A stretch of 64,000 nucleotides of DNA from Dechloromonas sp. CZR5 (GTDB lineage: Bacteria > Pseudomonadota > Gammaproteobacteria > Burkholderiales > Rhodocyclaceae): positions 1 through 64,000 of the forward strand of contig NZ_VUYQ01000003.1 in assembly GCF_008711155.1 (NCBI RefSeq). Reading direction: 5' to 3'. Below the pieces are notes generated by a model, which saw nothing but the letters and a program-made list of their open reading frames with translations, had not been told where the DNA came from and made no database searches. Positions 54,873 through 64,000 of the stretch are shown here, piece by piece. The position numbers were made by a program, and so were the translations under genes. How positions within the stretch are numbered: position 1 is the first letter of the stretch; each line of letters begins with the position of its first letter.

Positions 54873-56249
54873 ATGAACGACGTCTCCGTCATCGACCGTT
54901 TCCTCAACGTCTTCTCCACGTACATCGATTCGGGGTTCGGCCTGTTGCACGGTGAAGTCGCTTTCCTGACCGCGACGCTGGTGGCGATCGACATGACCCT
55001 GGCCGGCCTCTACTGGGCACTGGGCCATGCCACCGGCCAGGGCGAAGACGTGATGGCCAAGCTCCTGCGCAAGGTGCTCTACGTCGGCGCCTTCGCCTAC
55101 ATCATCGGCAACTTCAACTGGCTGGCGAGCATCGTGTTCCGGTCCTTCGCCGGCCTTGGCCTGACGGCTTCCGGTTCGACCTTGACCATGGCAACCTTCC
55201 TGCAGCCGGGGCGTCTGGCCAAGACCGGCATCGACGCGGCTGCGCCCATCCTGCAACAGATCAGCGAGATGGCCGGCTTCCCGGAGGTGTTCATCAACAT
55301 CGCACCCATCGTGGTGATGTTCCTCGCCTGGCTGATCGTCATCATCAGCTTCTTCGTGCTGGCGGTACAGCTCTTCGTCACGCTGATCGAATTCAAGTTG
55401 ACCACGCTCGCCGGCTTCGTGCTGGTGCCATTCGCGCTCTGGAACAAGACCGCTTTCCTCGCCGAGAAGGTGCTCGGCAACGTGGTGTCCTCGGGCATCA
55501 AGGTGCTGGTGCTGGCCGTGATCGTCGGGATCGGCACGGGCCTGTTCGCCGAATTCCAGGTCACGCCCAGTGAGCCATCCATTGACCACGCTCTGGTGGT
55601 GATGCTGGCCTCGCTCGCCATGCTGGCACTCGGCATCTTCGGCCCCGGCATCGCCACGGGCCTGGTGTCCGGGGCGCCGCAGCTTGGCGCGGGCGCGATG
55701 GCCGGTGCAGCGATGGGCGCAGCCGGTACAGCTATCGCGGTCGGCGCTGCCGCAACCGGCGTGGGCAGTGCGGTGGCGGCCGGCGCGCGCATGGCGCCCG
55801 CCGCCGCCAAGATGGCTGTCAGCAGTGTGCGTGCCGCGGCCTCGACCGCGAGCAGTGCGCGAACGGCCTATCAAACGGGTTCCGCTGCTGCGGGCGGTGG
55901 TCTCAAGGGCGCGGCTACCGGTGTGGGCAACGTTGCCAAGACCGGCGCGCAAGCCGTCGGCCAAAAGGCCGCCGCTGGGATGCGTTCGCTCAAGGAACGG
56001 GCGGCAGCCGCCTTCCGTTCCGACGAGGCGGGACCGGTTTCCGGTGGAACCGCCGCATCAGGTCAATCCACTGCCAACGAAACCGATGCCGGCGCTGCCG
56101 ACCAGCAACAGACACAACCCGCCTGGGCCAAGCGCCTGCACCGCCGACAGCAGATCAGCCATGCCGCCGCGACTACCGCGCACACGCTGCGTGGAGGCGA
56201 CGGCGGTGGTTCGAGCAGCGGCCCGAGTTTGCACAGTTCCGACGATTGA
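54873..56249 (+). CDS. trbL: TrbL (VirB6-like)
   Basis: A 458-aa polytopic inner-membrane protein with several hydrophobic segments between about 25 and 270. An Ala/Gly-rich then hydrophilic Gln/Ser tail runs from about 330 to the end. It forms part of the inner-membrane channel. The 11-bp gap to trbJ has a weak RBS. Confidence 0.93.
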   Translation: MNDVSVIDRFLNVFSTYIDSGFGLLHGEVAFLTATLVAIDMTLAGLYWALGHATGQGEDVMAKLLRKVLYVGAFAYIIGNFNWLASIVFRSFAGLGLTASGSTLTMATFLQPGRLAKTGIDAAAPILQQISEMAGFPEVFINIAPIVVMFLAWLIVIISFFVLAVQLFVTLIEFKLTTLAGFVLVPFALWNKTAFLAEKVLGNVVSSGIKVLVLAVIVGIGTGLFAEFQVTPSEPSIDHALVVMLASLAMLALGIFGPGIATGLVSGAPQLGAGAMAGAAMGAAGTAIAVGAAATGVGSAVAAGARMAPAAAKMAVSSVRAAASTASSARTAYQTGSAAAGGGLKGAATGVGNVAKTGAQAVGQKAAAGMRSLKERAAAAFRSDEAGPVSGGTAASGQSTANETDAGAADQQQTQPAWAKRLHRRQQISHAAATTAHTLRGGDGGGSSSGPSLHSSDD

Positions 56250-56273
56250 ACCGATTCACAAGGAGAACAAGCC

Positions 56274-56978
56274 ATGCGATTCAAACGCCCGCAGGTGCGC
56301 TATGCCGATACGCCGCAGCCTGCCACTCCCTACCAATCCGCCGCCCAGGTGTGGGACGAGCGTATCGGCTCGGCCCGCGTACAGGCCAAGAACTGGCGGC
56401 TGATGGCCTTCGGTTGTCTGGTGCTCGCGCTGTTGATGGCCGGCGGCCTGGTCTGGCGTTCGGCACAGTCCATCGTCACGCCCTATGTGGTGGAGGTGGA
56501 TCAGGCTGGCCAGGTTCGGGCGGTCGGCGAAGCCGCCACGCCGTACCGGCCGAACGATGCGCAGATCGCCTACCACCTGGCGCACTTCGTCGTGCTGGTT
56601 CGTTCCCTGTCCATCGATCCCATCGTCGTGCGGCAGAACTGGCTCGACGCCTACGACTACACCACCGACCGCGGCGCAGGCGTGCTCAACGAGTACGCCC
56701 GCACCCATGACCCGTTCGCGCGCGTCGGCAAGGAGTCGGTCACGGTGCAGATCACCAGCGTCGTGCGCGCCAGCGACGCATCTTTCAACGTGCGCTGGAG
56801 CGAGCAGCGCTTCGTCAATGGCGCGCCGGCCGGCACCGAGCGCTGGAACGCCGTGATTTCCACCGTCCTGCAAACCCCGCGGACCGAGCAGCGGTTGCGC
56901 AAGAACCCATTGGGCATCTACGTCAACGGACTATCGTGGAGCCGCGAACTCGATGCCGCCGAAGGAGCCAAGCCATGA
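56274..56978 (+). CDS. trbF: TrbF (VirB8-like)
   Basis: A 234-aa bitopic protein: one TM at about 44-62 and a periplasmic NTF2-like VirB8 domain (about 70-225). It is a scaffold of the inner-membrane complex. RBS AAGGAG precedes ATG 56274. Overlaps trbG by 4 bp. Confidence 0.94.
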   Translation: MRFKRPQVRYADTPQPATPYQSAAQVWDERIGSARVQAKNWRLMAFGCLVLALLMAGGLVWRSAQSIVTPYVVEVDQAGQVRAVGEAATPYRPNDAQIAYHLAHFVVLVRSLSIDPIVVRQNWLDAYDYTTDRGAGVLNEYARTHDPFARVGKESVTVQITSVVRASDASFNVRWSEQRFVNGAPAGTERWNAVISTVLQTPRTEQRLRKNPLGIYVNGLSWSRELDAAEGAKP

Positions 56979-57979
56979 ACCCGTCTTTCCGCTTTTACGC
57001 TTTCGTGTTGACGCTTGCAGCGTCTGTGCTGTCGTTGCAGGGCTGCGCCACGCAGGGCACACCGCCGCCGACCATCTCGCTCGATGAGCCGGTGCAGGCC
57101 CAGCCGCTGCCCGAACCACCCAAACCGGTTGAAGTGGTGGAGGTGCCGAAGGTGCTGCCGATGCTGGCTCAGATGAAGCCGCTGCCGGAGAGCATCGAGG
57201 CCAAGACGGCACCTGAGCCTGCCGATGAGAAGCTCCGGGTCTCGCGGGCCAATGCCGAGGCGCGCATTGCGCCCACGCGCGAGGGCTACGTCAACGCCAT
57301 TCAGGTCTGGCCCTTCACCGATGGCGCGCTGTACCAAGTCTATGCTGCGCCTGGACGGGTGACGGTGATTTCTCTCCAATCCGGCGAGGAACTGGTGACG
57401 GTCGCCGCCGGCGATACGGTGCGCTGGATCGTCGGGGACACCTCCAGTGGTAATGGTGAGGCGCTGCACGTCAGCGTTTTGGTCAAGCCGATCCGCTCGG
57501 GCCTCAAAACCAATCTGGTCATCACCACCAGTCGGCGCACCTACCTGATCGAACTGACCTCGACCGAACGCGCCTGGATGGCTTCCGTGTCGTGGGAATA
57601 CCCTAAAGATCGGATGCTGGCCCTGCAACGTCAGGCGCAGGCCGCGCAGGCGACCGCCCCGGTCGATAGCGGCCTGTCGTTGGAGAAGATTCGCTTCCGC
57701 TACGCCATCAGCGGCAACACGCCGCCGTGGAAACCGCTGCGTGCCTTCGATGACGGCGAGAAGGTCTACATCCAGTTCCCGCCCGGCATCGCGCAAGGCG
57801 AGCTGCCGCCGCTGTTCGTAATCGGTGCGCGGGGCGATGGCCAACTGGTGAACTACCGTTTCCGTCCGCCGTACTACATCGTCGATCGGCTGTTCGGTGC
57901 GGCCGAACTGCGCTTGGGCGGCGACAAAGGCGACGTGGTGCGCATCGAACGCACGGATGGCATTGCACGGGGGAACTGA
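56975..57979 (+). CDS. trbG: TrbG (VirB9-like)
   Basis: A 334-aa outer-membrane core component. Lipobox LQGC gives Cys24, a Pro-rich linker follows (about 30-65), then VirB9 domains with VQVWPFTDGALYQVYAAPGR-type strands and C-terminal YRFRPPYYIVDRLFGAAEL. The N-terminal lipobox is in the VirB7/9 manner. Confidence 0.93.
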   Translation: MNPSFRFYAFVLTLAASVLSLQGCATQGTPPPTISLDEPVQAQPLPEPPKPVEVVEVPKVLPMLAQMKPLPESIEAKTAPEPADEKLRVSRANAEARIAPTREGYVNAIQVWPFTDGALYQVYAAPGRVTVISLQSGEELVTVAAGDTVRWIVGDTSSGNGEALHVSVLVKPIRSGLKTNLVITTSRRTYLIELTSTERAWMASVSWEYPKDRMLALQRQAQAAQATAPVDSGLSLEKIRFRYAISGNTPPWKPLRAFDDGEKVYIQFPPGIAQGELPPLFVIGARGDGQLVNYRFRPPYYIVDRLFGAAELRLGGDKGDVVRIERTDGIARGN

Positions 57980-57981
57980 CC

Positions 57982-59271
57982 ATGAGCCAGGACGACACTC
58001 CCGACCTTGCGGCGCCACAGGCTGGCAAGGTAGCCCCCGAGGCGGTAACGCTGCGCGCACAGCCGCGCCCGGTGACACGCCTGAACCGGCGCACGTTGGC
58101 GATCCTGGCAGGTGGCCTCGCCGTAGCCGTGCTGGGTGCAACCATGTGGTCGCTACAATCGCGCAAGCGCAGTGCAGGCGAACAAGCCGAGCTTTACAAC
58201 GTGGATCGCGTGTCTCGCTCGGAGGGCCTGGATCAGCTTCCGACCGATTACTCCAAGCTGCCGCGTGCTTTGCCTCCTCAAGTTCCCGAGCTGGGGCCGC
58301 CGCTGCCGGGCGACTTGGGGCCAGCCATCGTGAAATCGCAGCAGCCAGTGGCTCGCACCTACACGCCTCCAGGCCAAGCTCCGGCTACCGCTAAGCACGG
58401 CGCATACAGCAAGGAAGCGGAAGCGGCGGCGGGGGCCTCGGTGTTCTTCCGTTCCAGCAACCAGCGCGCCGCTCCTACGCCAACGCAGGTGGCCACGGCC
58501 AGTCCAGCGTCCGGCCTGTCGGGCTTCGACCCGATGGCCGCCGGGCCGGCCTCGACAGCAGCACAACCCGCCGATCCGACCGCCGTGCAGAACCGGCAGG
58601 ACCAGAAAGAGGCATTCCTGAAAGCCGGTTCCACGGAAACCCGTAATTCCGCGAATCTGAAGATGCCAGCTTCGCCGTATCAGGTGATGGCCGGGACGGT
58701 GATCGCGGGCGCGCTGGTCACAGGCATCAAGTCCGATCTGCCGGGCGACGTGATCGCCACGGTGACGGAGCCGGTCTATGACACGGCCACGGGCAAGTTT
58801 CTGCTGATCCCGCAAGGCTCGCGCATCCTCGGTCGCTACAACAGCCAGGTGAGCTACGGGCAAAGCCGGGTTCAGGTAGTGTGGAATCGGATCATCCTGC
58901 CCGACACGTCTTCACTGACGCTGGACAATTTGGCCGGCGCCGACCCCGCTGGCAATTCTGGCCTGGAGGATGGTGTCGATTGGCACTGGGATCGCATCTT
59001 TGCCGGCGCGGCACTGACGACGCTGCTGGGTGTCGGTGCCGAACTGGCCGCGCCGGAGAACCGCCAGAACGGCGATCGGGTCATCAATGCCGGACGCAAC
59101 AGCTTGCAGGACAGCGTGAACCAGGTCGGCCAAGAGATGACCCGGCGCAACCTCAACATCCAGCCCACCTTGACCGAGCGGCCGGGCCTGCCCGTGCGCA
59201 TCATCGTCAATCGTGATCTGGTGCTGCGGCCCTATCAGCCGCTGTTTTTCAACCGGGGGACTTCACGATGA
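57982..59271 (+). CDS. trbI: TrbI (VirB10-like)
   Basis: A 429-aa protein: cytoplasmic N-terminus, one TM (about 37-57), a Pro/Ala-rich periplasmic region (about 85-215) and a VirB10 beta-domain (ITSDLPGDVIATVTEPVYD-type motif, GSRILGRYNSQVSYGQSRVQ). It spans both membranes in the core complex. Confidence 0.95.
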   Translation: MSQDDTPDLAAPQAGKVAPEAVTLRAQPRPVTRLNRRTLAILAGGLAVAVLGATMWSLQSRKRSAGEQAELYNVDRVSRSEGLDQLPTDYSKLPRALPPQVPELGPPLPGDLGPAIVKSQQPVARTYTPPGQAPATAKHGAYSKEAEAAAGASVFFRSSNQRAAPTPTQVATASPASGLSGFDPMAAGPASTAAQPADPTAVQNRQDQKEAFLKAGSTETRNSANLKMPASPYQVMAGTVIAGALVTGIKSDLPGDVIATVTEPVYDTATGKFLLIPQGSRILGRYNSQVSYGQSRVQVVWNRIILPDTSSLTLDNLAGADPAGNSGLEDGVDWHWDRIFAGAALTTLLGVGAELAAPENRQNGDRVINAGRNSLQDSVNQVGQEMTRRNLNIQPTLTERPGLPVRIIVNRDLVLRPYQPLFFNRGTSR

Positions 59272-59570
59272 GCACTGCACGTAAGCTACGACTGGGGCCG
59301 CTACCCAAGACTGAGAGTATCAAGCTGACCTTCATTTGCCCGACCAGCCTCAAGGCGGACCTTGATCGCTACGCCGCGCTGCATGCGCAGACCTATGGCG
59401 AGACTATTGATGCGGCAGCGCTGATTCCGCACATGCTGGAGGCGTTCATGGTCCGTGATAGAGGATTCCGGCGAAGCAAGGGGGAGGGGGCCGGAGTTCG
59501 TCCCGCGCCACGGAGCCGAAAGGAAGCAGAGGGTCAGTCTGGGGATTTTGAAAAGTCATCGCCGTCGTAG
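59268..59570 (+). CDS. DUF2274 protein, end of the trb operon
   Basis: A 100-aa protein: LRLGPLPKTESIKLTFICPT, ADLDRYAALHAQTYGETIDA match DUF2274, the standard last gene of this transfer operon. The fold looks RHH-like; function unknown. The C-terminal tail is charged. It overlaps trbI by 4 bp; cargo begins 160 bp later. Confidence 0.88.
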   Translation: MSTARKLRLGPLPKTESIKLTFICPTSLKADLDRYAALHAQTYGETIDAAALIPHMLEAFMVRDRGFRRSKGEGAGVRPAPRSRKEAEGQSGDFEKSSPS

Positions 59571-59730
59571 TCTGGCTACGACTGAATAGATTATTCCAAT
59601 TGGGGCGATAAATCGGAAAAGCAGATGGGGCAGGGCCAATGCTTCAGATTCTGCTGCTGTTCATCGAATCGGTGCTTCGGACTCACGCGGGCCAGCAGTT
59701 TCTGGGGCGAGGTGGTCGTTTTGCACTGGC

Positions 59731-61320
59731 TTAGCATGGATCACGTCGCTTCCGCTTATCGTCAAGGCTATAGAGCGGCATCGATCCGATAAACTGACCG
59801 GGATTCACGAGTTGTTTCTTCCGCTCTTCGATGCCGATCGCGAAGGATACGTAGAACAGTGCGGATCGTGCCATCTGCATGACTCGGATCGCTTTGGCTT
59901 CGAGTTCGTCGCTGCCAATGGCGATGCCGAAGCTGTCGTTGCTCGTCCCGTTTATCATGAACGGTTTGGCCCAGCCCTCGTTTACACGCAGATAGGTGTG
60001 CTCCAGCGCATTGCGGATACTGTGCAGTTCACGAGCATCGGCCGCGGTTGTCTGCTTGAGCTGGTCATCAAACAGCTCCTTCGACAACCAGAACAAGCCA
60101 CGCAGTGGCAGATTGTCGCATTTCTCGAACAGTGGGAGCAGGCGCGCCTTGTTCTCGATCATCCAGACGTTCTTAAAGCTAATTCTGTCCGGTATCTTGC
60201 CTAAGTTCCAGTATCGATCAACAAGAAAGGCGACCTTGTCGAGCAGGGAGTAGGCTATGCGGAAGGCCGTGCGGACCCGCTCGCTCGCTAACGAATAGAG
60301 TGGATAGTCGAGCGTGTCGGTGAGCGCGACCCCGCGATCCGAGAAGTGGACCTGTGTGCTGCTTATTCCCTCGAACAGCATGAAGCGCGCTGAGGCATAC
60401 TCCTGCTTCATCTGACTGAAGAAGCCAACGATTGGTGGGGGCAGATGTCCGTCGGGACGGTCATTAAACCCTTCGATCAGAGGCGGCAGCATTAGGTCGT
60501 CGGTGGCTGCCGCAAGATGCGGTCCAAGATCGTTCAGGGGGCACAGGAAGAGACGGCGTTCAAGGCTCCAGCGACGATAGGCGCGTTCGGTCTTAGACCG
60601 GCCAGCGTTGCCATGATCGAGGTTCTGGATACCCCGGACTGCGTCAATATTGATGGCACCAGCGAGTTCAGTCGCCTGACCAGCGAAATAGGTTACCGCC
60701 CCTTGTGGATCGCCGGAATCGAAAAATGCATTCTCCTCAATTGAGGAACGAAGACTGTCGAAAGCATGCAAAGCCAGGATCGCGCGCTCATAGTCATCAA
60801 ACACCATGCGGGCATAAGCTCCAAGCCCGCAGCCACGGTTACCCCATCCCAGCGCAAAGCTTGGAATGATCTTCAGAGCAGCGTCCCAAACGGCGATCGC
60901 GTCAATCGTGCGACCGACGGTATTTAGAAGGTTCGCGTGGTTGGTAAGGATTTGGCATTGACGAACCTTATCGAGGCTCGCAAAGCCGGCATGGTTTGAG
61001 GCGCGCGATAGTGCAAGCAGTTCTGCCTGCCGTTCTGGTGCTTCCCAAGACCAGGATCGTCGGACATTCGCTATATGCGACAGCGCCGCCCAAGCATTGG
61101 CTCGGAAATACTCGACCAGGGCACCATCCGTGTCGATGAGTTCTCGTTTAGATAATTCGTCGAGCAAATAAAGCGCGCGTTTGGCGCCACGCTCGAAGGA
61201 TGCGTCGAAGGCATCGTCGACCAACTGGCCGATGTGTGCGAGCGCCTCGGCATCGCTCATTTTCGTGATGCTGCGTTCACACTGCTTGTTGAGGTTGTCG
61301 AATCCAGGATTGGTGGTCAT
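59731..61320 (-). CDS. LA2681-like HEPN domain protein
   Basis: A 529-aa protein. The N-terminal 250 residues are helical repeats resembling TPRs (NHANLLNTVGRTIDAIAVWD, ALGWGNRGCGLGAYARMVFD). The C-terminal part carries HEPN motif Arg436-Asn-x-x-x-His441 (RNALEH), typical of RNases. The LA2681-type assignment is by recall. ATG 61320 is chosen as it follows the jetD stop by 82 bp. As the third gene after jetC and jetD it may be an added Wadjet-associated toxin or a separate defence gene. Confidence 0.7.
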   Translation of the reverse strand: MTTNPGFDNLNKQCERSITKMSDAEALAHIGQLVDDAFDASFERGAKRALYLLDELSKRELIDTDGALVEYFRANAWAALSHIANVRRSWSWEAPERQAELLALSRASNHAGFASLDKVRQCQILTNHANLLNTVGRTIDAIAVWDAALKIIPSFALGWGNRGCGLGAYARMVFDDYERAILALHAFDSLRSSIEENAFFDSGDPQGAVTYFAGQATELAGAINIDAVRGIQNLDHGNAGRSKTERAYRRWSLERRLFLCPLNDLGPHLAAATDDLMLPPLIEGFNDRPDGHLPPPIVGFFSQMKQEYASARFMLFEGISSTQVHFSDRGVALTDTLDYPLYSLASERVRTAFRIAYSLLDKVAFLVDRYWNLGKIPDRISFKNVWMIENKARLLPLFEKCDNLPLRGLFWLSKELFDDQLKQTTAADARELHSIRNALEHTYLRVNEGWAKPFMINGTSNDSFGIAIGSDELEAKAIRVMQMARSALFYVSFAIGIEERKKQLVNPGQFIGSMPLYSLDDKRKRRDPC

Positions 61321-61402
61321 CGCCTTTATCGTTTCTTGGCCCGGAACAGCGCCTGGGTGGTCTTGAGCAAATAGAGTTTGGTTGTTGCCAACTGTCGTAA
61401 CC

Positions 61403-62590
61403 TCAACCCTCTTGCTCGGCGACGAGCTTGGCTTCCGCCAACTCGTGCGCAATGTCGTTCCAACCGGCCTCACAGGCGTATTTGACCATTCGATCCACGG
61501 TGCGCGTCGGCGCCACCCTGCGTTGCGAATCGGGAACATCCGCCGGACGCATCTTCCAAGGTCGAAGGACATGGCCAGCTTCGGTTGCACACCGGCTCAA
61601 ATAAGCCGCGATCCGAAATCCCCCTTCGTCGACGTCGCCCCAGTGCAGCACTGGAGTTGATATCGGGAGCACGGAGAGTAGCCGGATGTACATTGCCCGC
61701 CAGGCCGGGGATGGCATGCCTGCGGTGTAGAGACACAGCACATCGGAGTCACAGTGCTGGCGTGCCCACACATGGAACGTGGTCAGATTCTCGACGGTTA
61801 GCACTTGGCTGGGCATGGATTCAAGGCCCAGCACCGTGGACGGGGGGAGGGCGCCGTAGGGGCAGTCCAACGGGAACGAGCCACGCTCCCGACGGACCAC
61901 GATGTTACCGGCCAGACGCGCTGGCTGTGGCTCGCGATAGAGACCAAGCTCTTGTAGTACCTCAGCTTCCGGGCGTGCATCATCCTCAACGTTCCCTGCC
62001 AGCAACACATCCAGGCAAGGCACCAAGGATTCGATGCGCTTGCTGTCCTTGAACAGGCGCGCGCTAGCATCCCGCACCGGCGTCTCCGTGGCGCCGAGCG
62101 CCACCTGGGCCTGGCAGTAGGAGATGACGTCACAGGCCATGGCCCAGTTGTCGGCGGCGTCAGGCCCAGTGCCGCGGACCTTCTTGAGCTTCTCCCAGTT
62201 GGACAGGACGTCGTTCAATATCGGGTGCTCGTCGAATCGTGCGGTGAGGGTCTGTCTCGCGGACTGGACCCGCATCGCATGGGGTAGTTTTCCCAAAATT
62301 GCGGCCAGCTGGACGACGTCAATTAGTTCGACGCGCTCGACGAGGCCTTGGGGGTCATGCCGAGGGCGCTGGACCATGATCGCTCCCTCCGCCTGAGCGT
62401 ATGCCAACACCGCTTCGAAGTTCTCCTTGGCCTTCAGGCTGCGTAACTCGCGATACTCGGACAATGCTGAGTTCGTCAGGACAGGGCGTCGGACCACGGT
62501 GCCGGCCTCGTGCTTATCGGCGGACCTCAGTAGACGCTCCAGGACCTTTCTGGCCAGCGGATCCATCTCGGTCTGGTCTCGCCGGCTCAC
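61403..62590 (-). CDS. jetD: Wadjet nuclease subunit JetD
   Basis: A 395-aa protein with a DUF3322 N-terminal region and a DUF2220 topoisomerase VI/Toprim-like C-terminal domain. Metal residues appear in VLTVENLTTFH (Glu) and HWGDVDEGGFRI (Asp-x-Asp). In Wadjet, JetD cleaves small circular plasmids that JetABC has extruded. It overlaps jetC by 4 bp (ATGA). Confidence 0.92.
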   Translation of the reverse strand: MSRRDQTEMDPLARKVLERLLRSADKHEAGTVVRRPVLTNSALSEYRELRSLKAKENFEAVLAYAQAEGAIMVQRPRHDPQGLVERVELIDVVQLAAILGKLPHAMRVQSARQTLTARFDEHPILNDVLSNWEKLKKVRGTGPDAADNWAMACDVISYCQAQVALGATETPVRDASARLFKDSKRIESLVPCLDVLLAGNVEDDARPEAEVLQELGLYREPQPARLAGNIVVRRERGSFPLDCPYGALPPSTVLGLESMPSQVLTVENLTTFHVWARQHCDSDVLCLYTAGMPSPAWRAMYIRLLSVLPISTPVLHWGDVDEGGFRIAAYLSRCATEAGHVLRPWKMRPADVPDSQRRVAPTRTVDRMVKYACEAGWNDIAHELAEAKLVAEQEG

Positions 62591-64000
62591 GTTGCGATAC
62601 CCTCCGTCGAGAGCGCCTGCGGCTGGTATTGTCTCCTGATCTCCGCTTCAACCAGTTCCGGGTTGAATTCCGGCAGGTCGGCGCGGAACATCTCGCGCGT
62701 CTCAGGGGATACGTCGTGGCCCTCAAGCACCACCACGTTGCTCTCGGCGTCGCGCATGATGTCGTAGTACCTATCAAGGAAGGCGGTCAAACTGCCCAAT
62801 GCATCGCCCGTGCTGGCCATGAAGACCTGTAGGCCCAGCTCCTCGAAGTAACGCATGGTGGCCACGATGTTCCTCGGGTCCATCTTGATGAAAGCTTCGT
62901 CGATGACCAGCAGGCGGATGCCGGTGTCGTCGCCACGTTCCAGCCGGTAGGCCGACGACAGCGCGGCGCCTGCGATCACGTAGAGTGGAGCACGATGCTC
63001 GCCGCCCGAACCGGACCCGACGCGCTTGCTGAGCCAGCCGATGTGCTTGATCGTGCCTGTGGAGGCTTCCTCGCGGAGCACCTCGATATCAAAGTCGAAG
63101 AATTCGCGATAGTCGTCTAGAGGGGACTTGATTGCGGCAGCGCCGGTGACCGCCTTTTCACGCATCAACTCCTCGAACTCCTTGGGCAGTTCTCCAGCTC
63201 CGCCGAGCAAGTCCTCAGTCGGGCCGTACTGGGCAACGTCCTTGATGAACTTCAGCAGCACCGCGAAGGCCGGTCGCACATGCGCGCGGAACTGATAGCG
63301 CTCGTTGTTGGTAAACATCGGCGCCAGGCGCAAGGCCTCGTTCATCCGGTTGATGGTGTCGCTCAACCACTCAAGGTGCTCGTGCAGCGCTACCGCAACA
63401 TCGTTGCGGAAAGTGCTCTTTGCCGCGCTCAAGGCGTCTTCCATCCGGGCCTTGTTCTCTCGTAGGCCAGTCTCAGTCAGGATTATGACCCTCGCCTCCA
63501 GCCAAGCACGCGCACTGCGCCAGTCGTCTTGCGTGCCTGCCGGCATGAACTCGTTGTGCCTGACGAGGAAGGCTGACAGTTTCTGCATGGCGTTCGACGC
63601 CTTCTGGCGAGAGTCGTCCTTGGCACCATTGCTGCGGCGAGTGCAGTCAGTGACGATCTCGCGGAACGACAAGCCTTGGCGCGTCAGCAGCCTCTCCCAC
63701 TGGTCCGACGCGTAGCCGGCGTCGAAGCCCTCAGCCGCACGCGCCGCATCGGCGATCTCCTTCTGGGTGAGAGCCAAAGCCTGCTTCTTCTTTGTGTCCT
63801 CGGTCTTTTGTCGGTATTCAGTCTCCGCGGCGCCGACGGCCTGAACCGTATCGAGGTGCTGCTTGCGCAACTCGATCACTGCCGCGTCTGCTTCTTCGGC
63901 TACTTGCACCAGCTGTCGATACTCCTCAGTGTTCAAGGCTTGTAGGCGCTGCGTCAGATCCACCTCGTTGCTGGCTTCCCTGGAAAGCCGATCAAAGGCT
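62587..64000 (-). CDS. jetC: Wadjet SMC-like ATPase JetC, 3' part only
   Basis: At least 470 C-terminal residues; the frame stays open to the window edge, so the protein is truncated by the window. ABC signature region RVGSGSGGEHRAPLYV and Walker B LLVIDEAFIKMD are present, after a helical arm. JetC is the condensin-like motor of Wadjet. jetA (DUF3375) and jetB (DUF4194) are expected upstream, beyond 64000. Confidence 0.9.
   Translation of the reverse strand, partial: AFDRLSREASNEVDLTQRLQALNTEEYRQLVQVAEEADAAVIELRKQHLDTVQAVGAAETEYRQKTEDTKKKQALALTQKEIADAARAAEGFDAGYASDQWERLLTRQGLSFREIVTDCTRRSNGAKDDSRQKASNAMQKLSAFLVRHNEFMPAGTQDDWRSARAWLEARVIILTETGLRENKARMEDALSAAKSTFRNDVAVALHEHLEWLSDTINRMNEALRLAPMFTNNERYQFRAHVRPAFAVLLKFIKDVAQYGPTEDLLGGAGELPKEFEELMREKAVTGAAAIKSPLDDYREFFDFDIEVLREEASTGTIKHIGWLSKRVGSGSGGEHRAPLYVIAGAALSSAYRLERGDDTGIRLLVIDEAFIKMDPRNIVATMRYFEELGLQVFMASTGDALGSLTAFLDRYYDIMRDAESNVVVLEGHDVSPETREMFRADLPEFNPELVEAEIRRQYQPQALSTEGIAT

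Noticed and set aside
54849..58141. Minus-strand open frames opposite trbL, trbF and trbG
   Set aside because: They follow the sense genes frame for frame and are His/Arg-rich, as expected for antisense of high-GC genes.
6377..64000. Right-hand attachment site matching the guaA 3' end
   Set aside because: No second copy of the guaA terminal sequence was recognised by eye; the element probably ends beyond the window.

Overview
The window joins a betaproteobacterial chromosome to a large integrative and conjugative element (ICE). The first 6.4 kb hold tRNA-Asp, an Hpt/LuxR pair, smpB, ratA, rnfH, a DUF4124 protein, guaB and guaA. This order and the protein sequences suggest Rhodocyclales (Dechloromonas/Azonexus-like). 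That lineage call is recalled gene order, not a computed phylogeny.

Just after the guaA stop a P4-type tyrosine integrase begins (6678), so the 3' end of guaA is the probable attachment site. Everything to the right reads as one ICE whose far end lies beyond 64000. The backbone has the content and order of the Tn4371 family: radC, DUF932, parB, DUF736, DUF2958, DUF2285, an HTH protein, repA, parA, DUF2840, traF, relaxase, LysR-type traR, EexN lipoprotein, traG, copG-like, trbBCDEJLFGI and DUF2274. Three 17-bp iterons and an AT-rich stretch follow repA and look like a replication origin. A nic-like sequence lies between traF and the relaxase gene.

Cargo sits in four places. (1) After the integrase: an AbiE-type toxin-antitoxin pair, an AlpA-like regulator, an HTH protein paired with an unrecognised 426-aa protein, and a Hachiman-type defence pair (HamA nuclease, HamB helicase). 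The Hachiman block lies between two near-identical 78-bp copies of the radC leader and start. (2) After radC: a standalone SIR2-domain protein. (3) Between the relaxase gene and traR: a 12-gene minus-strand operon. It encodes a tripartite DevABC/MacAB-like exporter, an outer-membrane channel, two TetR-type proteins (one without a DNA-binding domain), a cytochrome c'-like protein, an LpxR-like lipid A deacylase, a LOG-family phosphoribohydrolase, a beta-CASP metallo-hydrolase and a class I glutamine amidotransferase. (4) After the trb operon: a HEPN-domain protein behind a Wadjet system, of which jetD and the 3' part of jetC are visible.

The most novel material is the 12-gene export operon, the repeated leader that can pair over the Shine-Dalgarno sequence of radC and its neighbour, the 426-aa/HTH pair, and the HEPN protein beside Wadjet. 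No CRISPR array, rRNA or insertion sequence was seen.
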